The notes below the pieces were generated by a model. It did not search any database and was not told the origin of the DNA. It saw only the letters and a list, made by a program, of their open reading frames with translations. Source: a virus. From it: a stretch of DNA of 64,000 nucleotides. Below are positions 50,729 through 59,620 of this stretch, one piece after another (the first letter of the stretch is position 1; every line of letters starts with the position of its first letter). The stretch lies in IMG/VR virus record IMGVR_UViG_3300020172_001601, positions 252,198 through 316,197 of that record. The stretch is one strand, 5' to 3'. A program made the position numbers and the translations under genes.

Positions 50729-51121
50729 TTAGAGTTCCTTTTGGAATAGAGACACTTGCTTAGTCTTGACACGATCCATCCAGACCATCTGGACAGGATT
50801 CGCTTCAATAGTAAGCTCAACAACTACTTCGCCGACTTTGGTTTCAATTCCATTGACGGTTGCGAACAACCGCACATAGGAGTTGTCGGCGGCGAGTTCG
50901 AGTCGAAGCGGCTGGCCATCAGAAGTGGCCTTATCGCCCTCGATGACCATTACCAGATTGCCATCTGGTTCAAACCCGTTGCCATCCGGGTCGGTAATTT
51001 CAACGACTTTCCATTTGCCCTGAATATCCGTGATGGAAGAAATCGTCCTCACAGTGGGTTTTTCAGGGGCGCAGCCAGATACGAGCAGGGCCAAAACAAG
51101 GCACGAAAAAGCCTTCCACAT
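50729..51121 (-). CDS. Lipoprotein, 130 aa
   Basis: Signal peptide with lipobox: WKAFSCLVLALLVSG followed by C17 (L-V-S-G-C). The mature part is beta-rich with ITDIQGKWKVVEITDPDGNG and later strands VVVELTIE, resembling a small lipocalin-like or TIGR03067-type fold often seen in Planctomycetes. It is expected to be lipid-anchored at the periplasmic face. Host-like character is possible. Confidence 0.72.
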   Translation of the reverse strand: MWKAFSCLVLALLVSGCAPEKPTVRTISSITDIQGKWKVVEITDPDGNGFEPDGNLVMVIEGDKATSDGQPLRLELAADNSYVRLFATVNGIETKVGEVVVELTIEANPVQMVWMDRVKTKQVSLFQKEL

Positions 51122-51188
51122 GATCTTTCTCCCGAATGAAGGAGACAGAATATACCACAGGGACCGGCATTTTGTAAAGTCGATTTCG

Positions 51189-51437
51189 TCACTCTGGACT
51201 GCCGTAGTATGGATACGGACAGATTTTGGTTTCGTGATATAGAATCAGTTTGTTCTTGGCTGAATTGAGAACATCGAGAACGAACGAATATGCCCGATGA
51301 CTTTTTTCGTCCGTGCAATTATCGAGCAAAAATTTGATGCGATCACAAACGAAATATATTTCAGCAATTTCTTTTATTCGACAAAAGCCTGAGTCTGTGG
51401 TTATTTCAATGCAACCTGTTTTGTATTCGACTTTCAT
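51189..51437 (-). CDS. Unknown protein, 82 aa
   Basis: ATG 51437 (a TTG at 51449 is an alternative). Helical middle (EIAEIYFVCDRIKFLLDN) with five Cys in total. No ribosome site is obvious. Unknown function. Confidence 0.5.
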   Translation of the reverse strand: MKVEYKTGCIEITTDSGFCRIKEIAEIYFVCDRIKFLLDNCTDEKSHRAYSFVLDVLNSAKNKLILYHETKICPYPYYGSPE

Positions 51438-51481
51438 ATAGTTGCTCAATCATTCCGAATGGGAAGGTCATATATAACAGC

Positions 51482-52093
51482 ATGTACGATGAGTTGCAAG
51501 GCTTTAAGAAGTTTCTGATTGAAAGTGAACTCGCTCCGGTAAGTCGGGATGCGGGCCATGCCGAACTTGCACGTCTGGAGCGAGGGCATTATTTCTTTGT
51601 TTTGCCCACCGATCATAAGCTCGCTGGATATTTCATGCAGGGACACCTGATGAAAGCCAGCTTCATGAATTCTACATCGGCAGACGAATCTGATATTGGA
51701 AAAGCAATTACAAAATTGACACCAGAAAAAGACACCCTATTGATTGTCTGTTTCCCCAAACGATGGGAGAAGAAATTGGGACGTGGCAAAAACGTCAAAG
51801 AATTGTTTGCCAATATGTTTGGTTCGCATGGAAAATCTGCTCAATATGTTTGGGGCATATATTCACATTGGAATCCACGGCTTGAAGATCATGACGAGGG
51901 ACATTTCTTCCGTAATCCAAAATATCATGCCAGCGACAGCTTATTGGACAAGTGGTTGGAAAAGCATCCAGCCGTTAAAGAGAAGCCCGCAGTGCCGTTA
52001 AATCGCCAACCAAGAGTAATGGGACACCATTTATTGGATCAAGGCCGTCCTTCATTTCACGGTTGGAAAGAACCGGAATTACCGAGCAGCTAG
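51482..52093 (+). CDS. Tagged protein, 203 aa
   Basis: ATG 51482. LQGFKKFLIESELAP near the start resembles the capsid-targeting tag. A mixed alpha/beta body with a VCFPKRWEKKLGRGKN basic loop and a His/Pro-rich C-terminus. Overlaps the convergent 52079 gene by 15 nt. Function unknown. Confidence 0.55.
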   Translation: MYDELQGFKKFLIESELAPVSRDAGHAELARLERGHYFFVLPTDHKLAGYFMQGHLMKASFMNSTSADESDIGKAITKLTPEKDTLLIVCFPKRWEKKLGRGKNVKELFANMFGSHGKSAQYVWGIYSHWNPRLEDHDEGHFFRNPKYHASDSLLDKWLEKHPAVKEKPAVPLNRQPRVMGHHLLDQGRPSFHGWKEPELPSS

Positions 52094-52936
52094 GCTTCTC
52101 TTTGCTAATTCAGAAATGAAGTGTGCGCTTTCGGTCGGAGAGTTCTCAGCCAACACTTCAAATGGATCACCGAACGATACGAAGTCTGGTGCTGCATATT
52201 GGAACATTGTCTTATTGAAGACAGGCGGCAACCCATGCTCATAATGAACAAATGGCGAATTGCTGCTATCCAGCATGGTCATAGTCAGAGTGTAGTCTCC
52301 TCTTAGCAATAGTTGTCCTACAAAATCTGATAGGTTCATAGCCCAGGCCAAAGTAGCTGTATGTTCCCATATTGGTTGTTTGTTTAGCAATTGTTGAAGT
52401 GCCAATTTCTCAGCTAACACAATAGCTCTATCGAAAAAGTCTTCTGGTATTTTGTTGAATACCATGATGGGTCCAAGTGGAATCCATGCCGTTTCATAGT
52501 CAGCCCTATTTTTGTTTGTTACTTCCCAAAATGGACCAACTGCTTCTTCTGCCGATTCCAGCGTGAAGAATGGCGATGGAGAGAATACAACTTCTGAAAA
52601 TTCAGATTGTAGCTGGATGTCGAGTTTGTTTTTCAAAACAACATCTGTTGGGATATAAGCAAAAGGCTGAGTGATCCACTTGCTATGGACGGCCCAGGCG
52701 AGGTCATAGAGAGCGTTAAGTCCTTTATAACCTCTGATCTTGCCTATGTTTTCGTGGCCTTGAATTCTTTGATGTGTAGCGATATTGCGCCAAAACAAAG
52801 GATGTGTTGGCGCATCAGACTCGGCTAGGCAAACCAGCAGGTCTTTTTCGCAATTATGATATTTGAAGCTCTCGATCAAGAGTTCAAGTTGCCATTGTTG
52901 ATATGGCGTGTTTTCGGCGCTTACTAAGTAGTCCAT
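52079..52936 (-). CDS. Glycosyltransferase-like protein, 285 aa
   Basis: ATG 52936. Starts with a Rossmann-like strand-helix (MDYLVSAENTPYQQWQLELL) and later FAYIPTDVVLKNKLD, an arrangement I associate with phage GT-A-like transferases. The DxD motif is not clear (TDV is the closest). A second transferase-like protein lies at 5225-6049. Substrate unknown. Confidence 0.5.
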   Translation of the reverse strand: MDYLVSAENTPYQQWQLELLIESFKYHNCEKDLLVCLAESDAPTHPLFWRNIATHQRIQGHENIGKIRGYKGLNALYDLAWAVHSKWITQPFAYIPTDVVLKNKLDIQLQSEFSEVVFSPSPFFTLESAEEAVGPFWEVTNKNRADYETAWIPLGPIMVFNKIPEDFFDRAIVLAEKLALQQLLNKQPIWEHTATLAWAMNLSDFVGQLLLRGDYTLTMTMLDSSNSPFVHYEHGLPPVFNKTMFQYAAPDFVSFGDPFEVLAENSPTESAHFISELAKRSLAAR

Positions 52937-52948
52937 ACTTTGAAAGAG

Positions 52949-53320
52949 TTATTTGTACCGAATTTTATTGCACTTGGTCGTTTCATTTACTGTCGTCAAG
53001 TAGCATTGTTCATAAACCCGATAAACTTCACTATAGGCAACGCCCCAGGAGGCGTCGTGAGATCGCTTCTCGAATTCATGCCAATCTAAAGAGTCATGCA
53101 AATGATTCCAGGCAATGGCGTGCGCCCATTCATGCAATAGCGTATCAATAGCCGAAGACTCAGATATGTCTCGGTTAATACGAATGAAGAATCTCTTTTT
53201 GCCAAGACTGCAATCACCATCTAATCCAACCATCTTTACCCGGCGAACACTTACGGGAAAAGCAGCAGGGCATTTTTTCTTTAATATGCACACCAAATGT
53301 TTATAGGCTCGATAATCCAT
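52949..53320 (-). CDS. SprT-like zinc metalloprotease, 123 aa
   Basis: ATG 53320. The active site LLHEWAHAIAW gives H63-E64-x-x-H67, preceded by FFIRINRDISESSAIDT as in SprT/WLM-type proteins. SprT-like proteases cut DNA-crosslinked proteins, but the phage role is unknown. The C-terminal zinc-ribbon of longer SprT proteins is absent. It is 12 nt from the glycosyltransferase-like gene. Confidence 0.68.
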   Translation of the reverse strand: MDYRAYKHLVCILKKKCPAAFPVSVRRVKMVGLDGDCSLGKKRFFIRINRDISESSAIDTLLHEWAHAIAWNHLHDSLDWHEFEKRSHDASWGVAYSEVYRVYEQCYLTTVNETTKCNKIRYK

Positions 53321-53340
53321 TTTCGTCCCCCAATGCCAAT

Positions 53341-53380
53341 GAAAAAACCCATGAGTAAGCCGGGCGGCTCGCTCATGGGT
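53341..53380 (-). terminator. Terminator of the HAD gene
   Basis: ACCCATGAG pairs with CTCATGGGT around an AGCC/GGCT stem; six T on the minus strand. Confidence 0.8.
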
Positions 53381-53402
53381 ATATACTGGCAGGGAGGGCT
53401 AA

Positions 53403-54005
53403 TTAAATATCGTGTTTTTCACCAGTTAAAACGTCGTGAATAACGATTCTCTCCAAATGAGTGAATTTAGCCTTCCAACGCTTCGCCAAGGTGAAAAATG
53501 CACTGGTATGTTCAGGCCGATCTTCCCAAATCTCCAGCACCGTAAGTCCTTCGTGCATAAGGTCTTCGGTGATAAAGTTCGACTTGATCTCCAGCGTATC
53601 CCTTCCTTTTTGACCGGGTTGCCCCCTGAAATAGTGGCCGTGGAAGATCAGGTCAAAATGTTCACAGATCGCAATAACTCGCTTGCGATTCTTGAACGGA
53701 CGACCTGTCATAAGGACGAGTTCGGTTTCGTCGTCCTTAAAATCTTTCCGATATGCAGTGATGGTATCTGCAATCAGCCACTCTTCTCCTGGCTTTTCCG
53801 GGACGATAGGTGGCGACAGAGATTCCAATCGACCCCACCATCCAGGGAACGGCAGCGTATTCCCGGTAGCTTCCAGGTACGCAAGTTCCCCAGCTTCTCG
53901 GTCGGGAGAATTGAACAGGGTTCCGTCGAAGTCGTAAATAACCAACCGCTTTTTACGGTTGCGGGGCTTCGGGAGCCATTTTTCGAGGGTTTGTTGCTTG
54001 CTCAT
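53403..54005 (-). CDS. HAD-superfamily phosphatase of the RNA-repair type
   Basis: 200 aa, ATG 54005. Motif I YDFDGTLF (D25, D27), motif II MTGR (about 99-102), conserved WWGRLESLSPPIVPEKPG and a late IWEDRPEHTSAF. These signatures match, as I recall, the Pfam family HAD_SAK_1 (Swiss Army Knife RNA-repair-like). That family is thought to act as an end-healing 3' phosphatase. The N-terminus QQTLEKWLPK has a partial capsid-tag look. It lies next to a CCA-adding-like gene. Confidence 0.75.
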   Translation of the reverse strand: MSKQQTLEKWLPKPRNRKKRLVIYDFDGTLFNSPDREAGELAYLEATGNTLPFPGWWGRLESLSPPIVPEKPGEEWLIADTITAYRKDFKDDETELVLMTGRPFKNRKRVIAICEHFDLIFHGHYFRGQPGQKGRDTLEIKSNFITEDLMHEGLTVLEIWEDRPEHTSAFFTLAKRWKAKFTHLERIVIHDVLTGEKHDI

Positions 54006-54069
54006 GATATACCTTGCCTACAGATTTCAAGAATATATCTTACCACAAAATATCCGGTCTGTAAAGCAC

Positions 54070-54093
54070 AAAGGCCAGCTTTTGCTGGCCTTT
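54070..54093. terminator. Possible terminator hairpin
   Basis: AAAGGCCAGC-TTTT-GCTGGCCTTT between the HAD gene and the CCA-adding-like gene. Confidence 0.55.
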
Positions 54094-54100
54094 GCTTTGA

Positions 54101-55717
54101 TTATTCGTCGTCTTCTGGTGATGGAGAACCTGAAGGAGCGGCGGGTTTGCCGCCACCACTCTTCAGCTTGTTCAGACTGTCCTTCCAACGCTGAGTTGAA
54201 AGATTTCGTTTGACGGAATCGAACTCGCTGCCTTGTGGCGCACGTCCCAGGAACTTCGTATATTCTGGGTTGACGGTTCTTTTGCCATCAGCACCCTGCG
54301 AATATGGTGTCAAATCTTTGTCGTCATGAGCTAAGAAGTTATCGACTTCTGGACCGTGAGCTTTGGCCATCTGCATCCATTCACGAATCTTGCTCTTGGT
54401 CAAACCTGTGTGTGCAGATTTCATGTCATAGAAGTCTTTAGGGTCGAACTTGTTCTTGGCTCCCCACTGATACAGCTTAACCAAATAAGCAATATCTCCA
54501 GACTCTTGCTTGGACCAACCGCCACCAGTCAACATTTTCTTGACATCTTCTGGATCGTTATTGCGAAGAACCCAGGCCGGAGCCAACCAACGGTCGCCTC
54601 GGAAGTCTTCTGGCATTTGTTCTGGGTCAAAGTCAACACCTGGGAAAACACTATTGAGCAAACCAGTATTCTGGAATGCCTTCATGTATTTGCGAGGATC
54701 GCTATCTGGATGTTCCAGACCGCTAAGGAATTCCTTACGAACTGTGTCCTTATCGACGCCATTCATGTCTTTGTGACGGGAGATAGATGCTTGATACTTT
54801 TCAGGAATCTTGTCGGAATTGCCATATCGTGTGACCATCTTCATATATCGCAGAGCGGTAGATGGGTCTTCTGACATGCGGGATTCCAGGTCGTCGCCAA
54901 CAGCCTTAACTTCACCATTCTTCAAATGGTGAGCGCCACCGTGCGGGTCGATCAAGTCGCTATTGTCACCGTCCGCAGTCGTCAGCGGGATGTATAGTGA
55001 GTTAATCGTAAAGTCACGATTGGCTGAATCTTCTTCCACGGATGCGGCTGATTCACCCTTGTCAGGCTGAACTCGGCGGCTCTTAGAAGACTTAGAAAGG
55101 GTGGCAATAGAGAATTGTTCGCCGTTGATTTCGGCGGTTACTTCCAATTCTTTGCCTTGTTTGTCCCAGCGAGAAGCGTAGAAAATCTTGTTCTTAGTGC
55201 CTGGAGATGGAAGTTTTGCATATCTCTCGTCGCTGGCGTAGTCTCCTTCACGGGGCTTCGTTTCGGAAAACTGCGTTTCTAGCTGAGTCAGAATCATACG
55301 CATTTCACTTGGCGTAGCATCTGTAACCAGATCGTAGTTACGAGGGGTCTTGCCCTTCAAATGGTCACGAACGGCACCACCTGTGAGGTACAATACCTTC
55401 TTTTTGAGGTTTGGCTCAACTTCACCCTTGGACTTATCAATCGTGGTGTAGCCTACTCCCACGTTCTGGGAGTCGGCAAATGCCTTGATAAGCACTCTAA
55501 GGTTAGGGTGCGTGGTTTTATTGATGGTAAACGGTGCGAATTCCTTGGAGCCTTCCTTCTTCTGCAATTTAATGCGTGAAGTGATGTTTCCGGCTCCTGG
55601 TTGACCGCTACTACCGCTACTACCGCTGCCACCATTTCCACCGCTGGCCTCGCCTTCACTTGGCTTGGCTCCGGTTTCTTCTCTTAACTGAAAGTAACTT
55701 GCGAATAACTTTTTCAT
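54101..55717 (-). CDS. tRNA nucleotidyltransferase (CCA-adding) / poly(A) polymerase-family protein
   Basis: 538 aa. A Ser/Gly linker (21-45) follows the first 20 residues. Then the nucleotidyltransferase core GGAVRDHLKGK (113-123) with NYD at 127-129 where DxD is usual. Next come NRDFTINSL, LIDPHGG and EDPSTALRYMK: the RRDFT, DP-GG and EDPLR-type motifs of class II CCA-adding enzymes. The family adds CCA or A tails to RNA 3' ends. The first catalytic Asp is Asn here, so activity is uncertain. The C-terminal third is helical. Confidence 0.75.
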   Translation of the reverse strand: MKKLFASYFQLREETGAKPSEGEASGGNGGSGSSGSSGQPGAGNITSRIKLQKKEGSKEFAPFTINKTTHPNLRVLIKAFADSQNVGVGYTTIDKSKGEVEPNLKKKVLYLTGGAVRDHLKGKTPRNYDLVTDATPSEMRMILTQLETQFSETKPREGDYASDERYAKLPSPGTKNKIFYASRWDKQGKELEVTAEINGEQFSIATLSKSSKSRRVQPDKGESAASVEEDSANRDFTINSLYIPLTTADGDNSDLIDPHGGAHHLKNGEVKAVGDDLESRMSEDPSTALRYMKMVTRYGNSDKIPEKYQASISRHKDMNGVDKDTVRKEFLSGLEHPDSDPRKYMKAFQNTGLLNSVFPGVDFDPEQMPEDFRGDRWLAPAWVLRNNDPEDVKKMLTGGGWSKQESGDIAYLVKLYQWGAKNKFDPKDFYDMKSAHTGLTKSKIREWMQMAKAHGPEVDNFLAHDDKDLTPYSQGADGKRTVNPEYTKFLGRAPQGSEFDSVKRNLSTQRWKDSLNKLKSGGGKPAAPSGSPSPEDDE

Positions 55718-55792
55718 GTATCCTTCCCGGCTGATAATGAGACGACTGGTTTATTTACTCTTGTGGAGTGATATTTTTGCGTTTTATCAGAG

Positions 55793-56290
55793 TTAGTTTG
55801 GTGGTGCTTGTAATCCCAACTTGTAAAGAATGTAGCCCGCAATACACATAAGGGCTACTTTCCATACGGCATCGAATATTTGAGTCCACCTGTGATCGTG
55901 ATGCCCGATCCTCATTTGAATGGTTTCGGCCTTGACTTCAAGGTTGTGGACTTTGGTTCTTAGTTCAATCAACTCTTTTTGAGGATCGTCGCTAACAATA
56001 ATAGCAACCTTCTCACTAAGAGAGTGTAGGCTTTCCTGAACGCCATTGAAGTCTTTTGACTCTACAGCAGACAATCGAGTAAGGGTGCTATGTTGTAGTT
56101 CCAAAAGTTTTTCAATTTGTACATCAAGTTCTTTTTGTCGTTCAATTAGCATTTTGACCCGTTCATCAATCCTTGACGTTAATTCAAAGAGCATTTGGAT
56201 TGATTCGGAGACTTGTCCAAAGAACTGTTCTGTCAGGGCAGCGTCTTTAACAGTCTTAGATGTTGGCGGCATATTTTTCCATTTCTCCAT
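55793..56290 (-). CDS. Coiled-coil protein with C-terminal membrane anchor, 165 aa
   Basis: ATG 56290 (56272 is an alternative). Residues 25-115 form heptad-patterned helices with E, K, L, V and I. Near the end AVWKVALMCIAGYILYKLG is a membrane helix. A tail-anchored coiled coil of this shape could be a spanin-like or virion-membrane protein; no family is claimed. Confidence 0.6.
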   Translation of the reverse strand: MEKWKNMPPTSKTVKDAALTEQFFGQVSESIQMLFELTSRIDERVKMLIERQKELDVQIEKLLELQHSTLTRLSAVESKDFNGVQESLHSLSEKVAIIVSDDPQKELIELRTKVHNLEVKAETIQMRIGHHDHRWTQIFDAVWKVALMCIAGYILYKLGLQAPPN

Positions 56291-56313
56291 TTCCTGCCCT
56301 ATATATTTACGCT

Positions 56314-56862
56314 ATGACGAATAAACCCAAAGTCGAAGAAAAACAGGAACCAGCAGTCACTCTGGAAGAAATCCCAGAGCAAACTGACGATAATTCTTTA
56401 TGCGAACAAACCGATGAATTCTCTGAAGATGATCTCGATTTGCCACAAATGAATGTCACCATGCCTGCCCAACAGGGGTCCGACGCCTCAGCCTTAATTA
56501 CCGACTCTCAGTATCTAGGAGTGTTGGATGAAATCATGAACAATATCCGGGAAGACCGGAAACAAGTTAGTGATTACATTGACAACATAGCCGATATGGT
56601 CATCAATGATGGTGATGCGACGACTTCCAGCAAGGAAGCCTTGGTCAATTTTGTAAAAATCAAAACTGACCTTCAGGACAAGATGCTAAAAGCTGCGGAT
56701 TTGATGACAAGGTTGAAGCTAAAGAATACATATGCGTATTCTGGTCCCCACTTAAATGCTATGCAGCAAAACAATTTCAATATTGGTGGCGGGGATTCGA
56801 CGGATTTCAGCCGTAAGGAACTGATCCGAGCTATCAATCATGCAAAGAAGAAAAAGGATTAA
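56314..56862 (+). CDS. Possible small terminase-like protein (T4 gp16-type), 182 aa
   Basis: ATG 56314. Acidic disordered start (KVEEKQEPAV...), a central helical part with DEIMNNIREDRKQVSDYIDN and DKMLKAADLMTRLKLKN, then QQNNFNIGGG before a basic end NHAKKKKD. The helix-rich centre and following QxNxxI-type turn recall T4 gp16, but this is by eye. Start of a rightward virion-type operon. Confidence 0.35.
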   Translation: MTNKPKVEEKQEPAVTLEEIPEQTDDNSLCEQTDEFSEDDLDLPQMNVTMPAQQGSDASALITDSQYLGVLDEIMNNIREDRKQVSDYIDNIADMVINDGDATTSSKEALVNFVKIKTDLQDKMLKAADLMTRLKLKNTYAYSGPHLNAMQQNNFNIGGGDSTDFSRKELIRAINHAKKKKD

Positions 56863-56865
56863 ACA

Positions 56866-58170
56866 ATGTCAAACCATGCACTAGAAGAATGGCTGATCGA
56901 AGATGCCGGAAATGTTGCTGGCGGTCCTCCAATGGCTGGCGGTGGCCCTCTTGGTGGAAACCCTGGTGCCGCTCCGGGAGCAGGTGCGCCTAATGATCCC
57001 AATGTTGCCAACCCAGCACCGCCAGACAGCGATCCTGAGCCACAGCAGCAGCAAAACTCAATGCCGGACATCACTCACGATCCCGCTACTCCAGATATGC
57101 CTGAGCAGATGGACGAGCAAGACTTCGAGCAATGGAAGGACTCATTCTTCAAAGAAACAGTCAAAGGCGATGTCAACAAATTGGTAGACATGATTAGTCA
57201 AGTCCGTGATTTAGACTTGGATGCCTATCCCCGCAAATTCGTAGAAGACAATCTTCAAGTATGCTTTTTGCGACAGCACGCCAATGTGGATAAGGCGTCC
57301 AAAGAAATCAGGAAGTTGGTAAAAGACGATCTCGATCAGAACAATCCTTCTGTATCTTTGGTTAACCACATTATCAACACACTAGGAGCCATGCCTGAAC
57401 TCAATAACGTCTTCATTAAGCTGAAGGGCTTATTGGGCATGAAGGGCGATCTCCACCGCAAGTTCATTACTGGCATCATTGGCGGCGTTCAGGTTGGAAC
57501 AGGCGGCAATAACGAAGATGTGGTCTACAACGAAAAGGACTACTCGATTCGTTTGTCCACTCGATATAACGACAAGTGGGGCAAAGTCGATATTGGCAAG
57601 TGGAGTCTGCGAGAAGACGATCCAGAGCGATACCTGACTGAGCCGGAACAACGACGTTTGGAAGAAGGCAGTCCAGAAGAAAAGGATGTACTTCGTCGTC
57701 GAGTGGTATTGGAAAGTATTGCCGAAACATTCAAGAAACGTGGCTTCTTGGTTAATGTTGTTGGACAAGACGGAACCATTTATACACTTGGATGGGATTT
57801 GGCTGGCAGTTTGAAGGGTGCTTATACAGACGGCAAGTTGGTTGTCCGCACCATTCAAAGCGACAATAGCGAGGCCATGATTGACGATCAGGGTGCCATC
57901 ATTCCTTATGTGGACATCAAGATCAAGTATGTCAAAGAAGCTGGCGGTGTTGATGACCAAGGCAAACCAGCCAAAGAAGAACACGATTTCATGGAACGCA
58001 TTGATGGGATGCTGTTTTTGACGGCTCAGTTCAATATTATCCGTGAGGCATCAACTTCATTCCCTGGCATCGTATTGAAAGAAACACCATACACAGGCAA
58101 TCCTAGCGACCTGAGAGTTCTTCAGCGTTGCGTGCCGAATGCCCCTGAAATTCTAATGAGGCAATGCTAA
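56866..58170 (+). CDS. Large tagged virion-type protein, 434 aa
   Basis: ATG 56866. The first residues HALEEWLIEDAGN form a capsid-targeting-like tag, followed by a Gly/Pro/Ala-rich linker (to about residue 70) and then a large alpha/beta body. Repeated charged helices at 85-140 and a beta-rich C-terminal half (GVQVGTGGNNEDVVYNEKDY). Placed among virion genes; probably a head protein. No enzymatic motif seen. Confidence 0.58.
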   Translation: MSNHALEEWLIEDAGNVAGGPPMAGGGPLGGNPGAAPGAGAPNDPNVANPAPPDSDPEPQQQQNSMPDITHDPATPDMPEQMDEQDFEQWKDSFFKETVKGDVNKLVDMISQVRDLDLDAYPRKFVEDNLQVCFLRQHANVDKASKEIRKLVKDDLDQNNPSVSLVNHIINTLGAMPELNNVFIKLKGLLGMKGDLHRKFITGIIGGVQVGTGGNNEDVVYNEKDYSIRLSTRYNDKWGKVDIGKWSLREDDPERYLTEPEQRRLEEGSPEEKDVLRRRVVLESIAETFKKRGFLVNVVGQDGTIYTLGWDLAGSLKGAYTDGKLVVRTIQSDNSEAMIDDQGAIIPYVDIKIKYVKEAGGVDDQGKPAKEEHDFMERIDGMLFLTAQFNIIREASTSFPGIVLKETPYTGNPSDLRVLQRCVPNAPEILMRQC

Positions 58171-58652
58171 TGGCTATTCAATTTCTTGAATTCGTTGACC
58201 GTAAGCAGCGTGAGGGCAAAAAGCATCTCAAGTTGATCGAGCGTCTTCTGCGTAAGGGCGGGATGCAAGTCTATGCTCACCTAGAAGACGAAGAACAGCC
58301 CTATGTCTTTGTCAAGGCTCCTAATGAGAAGTTGAGCTTTGATGGAATTCGTGTTTACGAAATTGGCGAAATGATTGCCTATCGTATTCAGAAGGAAGAG
58401 AAGACCCACCCGTTTGGTAAGGCTTATATGTTAGACATTGAAGATATGTTTAACGATTTCATGTCTGAGAACATGGAAGAGGAAGAAGCAGGACAGAAAG
58501 TCATTGAAAGCGTGGTTGAAGAACTGAAGAAGTTCTTTACCAAGAGTGGTAAGGCAGAGCAAGAGATGCGAGATAGCGGGGCAGATGGCAGTGGTTTGAT
58601 TATCAAGACAGGCGGCAACGATTATGCAAGCTCAGTCTTAAACCGTGCCTAA
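58170..58652 (+). CDS. Unknown virion-operon protein, 160 aa
   Basis: ATG 58170 (an in-frame ATG at 58164 would add two residues). Begins AIQFLEFVDRKQREGKKH. A beta-rich middle (MQVYAHLEDEEQPYVFVK) and a long acidic helical C-terminal part. Co-directional with the preceding gene. Function unknown. Confidence 0.6.
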   Translation: MAIQFLEFVDRKQREGKKHLKLIERLLRKGGMQVYAHLEDEEQPYVFVKAPNEKLSFDGIRVYEIGEMIAYRIQKEEKTHPFGKAYMLDIEDMFNDFMSENMEEEEAGQKVIESVVEELKKFFTKSGKAEQEMRDSGADGSGLIIKTGGNDYASSVLNRA

Positions 58653-58693
58653 TTTGCATATATAAGGTGTCTCTTTACCACATGGAGGTTTCA

Positions 58694-58900
58694 ATGGACG
58701 ACAATAACGAAGTACAGAAACAAGACGTGCAAATTGATGAGACGAGCCTCATCGCTCTCATCCTAGCTTTCTTTCTGCCACCTTTGGGTGTAGCGTTGAA
58801 GGATGGGCTGGGCAGTAGCTTTATCATCAACTGCCTGTTGACCCTGCTAGGGTTTTTCCCAGGCATCATTCACGCTCTGTTCGTGATCTTGAGAAAGTAA
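58694..58900 (+). CDS. YqaE/Pmp3-family membrane peptide, 68 aa
   Basis: ATG 58694 with GGAGG. Two membrane helices with the signature LIALILAFFLPPLGVALKDG and LTLLGFFPGIIHALFVIL, which matches the Pmp3/YqaE (UPF0057) family of small hydrophobic membrane proteins. The N-terminal 17 residues are polar and acidic. The family affects membrane potential and stress tolerance; its use by a phage is unknown. A bidirectional terminator follows. Confidence 0.85.
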   Translation: MDDNNEVQKQDVQIDETSLIALILAFFLPPLGVALKDGLGSSFIINCLLTLLGFFPGIIHALFVILRK

Positions 58901-58905
58901 ACGAG

Positions 58906-58936
58906 AAGGCCCCGGAGAAATCCGGGGCCTTTTTTA
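58906..58936. terminator. Bidirectional terminator
   Basis: AAGGCCCCGG-AGAAAT-CCGGGGCCTT followed by TTTT, between convergent genes. Confidence 0.88.
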
Positions 58937-59533
58937 TTCGTCATCAATCCCATTGTGATATTTGAACATGAAGTCATTTTTGACTTTAGCAACCAGATAT
59001 GGTGGCAAGTTCAATAATCTTTGAGCCTCATCCAATTCTGCTTCAGTCCAGCACTTATCCAGGATGAATTGTTTGAGATTAGGGTTGGAAAGCACTGTCC
59101 GAATAAATTCGACCTCGACAAGAAATTCTTCATGTCGATTTTTTGGATAGTTGGCAAAGGGATCGGCAGGAGCCACGGCAACTTGTTGCGTTGACACCGG
59201 CTGTTCGACTCGTGGGTTATTTGTATTTTCGTTGATTCGAGAGGTTGGCAATCCTTTTCCACATGCCCAGCAGTGGCTTGGCGAGGATGAACCACCGTCA
59301 CCAATGCGAATCCGTGAATTACAGTACGGACAAGCCGTATGATTTGGGAGTTCGTAAGAGTCTCCCCAAAAAAGCGAGAGAGGGTTCAAATATTTGTTCA
59401 CGACAAAATCGAGAGCAGCAAGATTAGCCCAGATTCCACGAAATCGCCGCCCACAATTGCATGTGAAGATGTCGTAACGGCTTTCAGCGCCAATATCCAC
59501 TCGGCTTTGACAAGACGGACAGATGAGTTTCAT
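58934..59533 (-). CDS. Protein with paired zinc-ribbon motifs, 199 aa
   Basis: ATG 59533. Starts KLICPSCQSRVDIG with a following TCNCGRRF, giving one CxxC/CxC ribbon. A second is CPYCNSRIRIG with HCWACGKG. A Pro/Gln/Asn-rich linker follows, then a helical C-terminal domain. A nucleic-acid- or protein-binding protein; the role is unknown. Lies opposite to the flanking virion genes. Confidence 0.65.
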   Translation of the reverse strand: MKLICPSCQSRVDIGAESRYDIFTCNCGRRFRGIWANLAALDFVVNKYLNPLSLFWGDSYELPNHTACPYCNSRIRIGDGGSSSPSHCWACGKGLPTSRINENTNNPRVEQPVSTQQVAVAPADPFANYPKNRHEEFLVEVEFIRTVLSNPNLKQFILDKCWTEAELDEAQRLLNLPPYLVAKVKNDFMFKYHNGIDDE

Positions 59534-59620
59534 GGAAGTCTTTCAAAAAATGGAGGAGTACCCGTCCTCACATTTATATTGTACCGTGGAAATACCCGGT
59601 TGTAAAGCCTAAATATCTGC

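Noticed and set aside
58934-59533. Zinc-ribbon protein as an RNA polymerase subunit or TFIIS-like factor
   Set aside because: Only CxxC pairs are present; the conserved surrounding residues of those factors were not seen.
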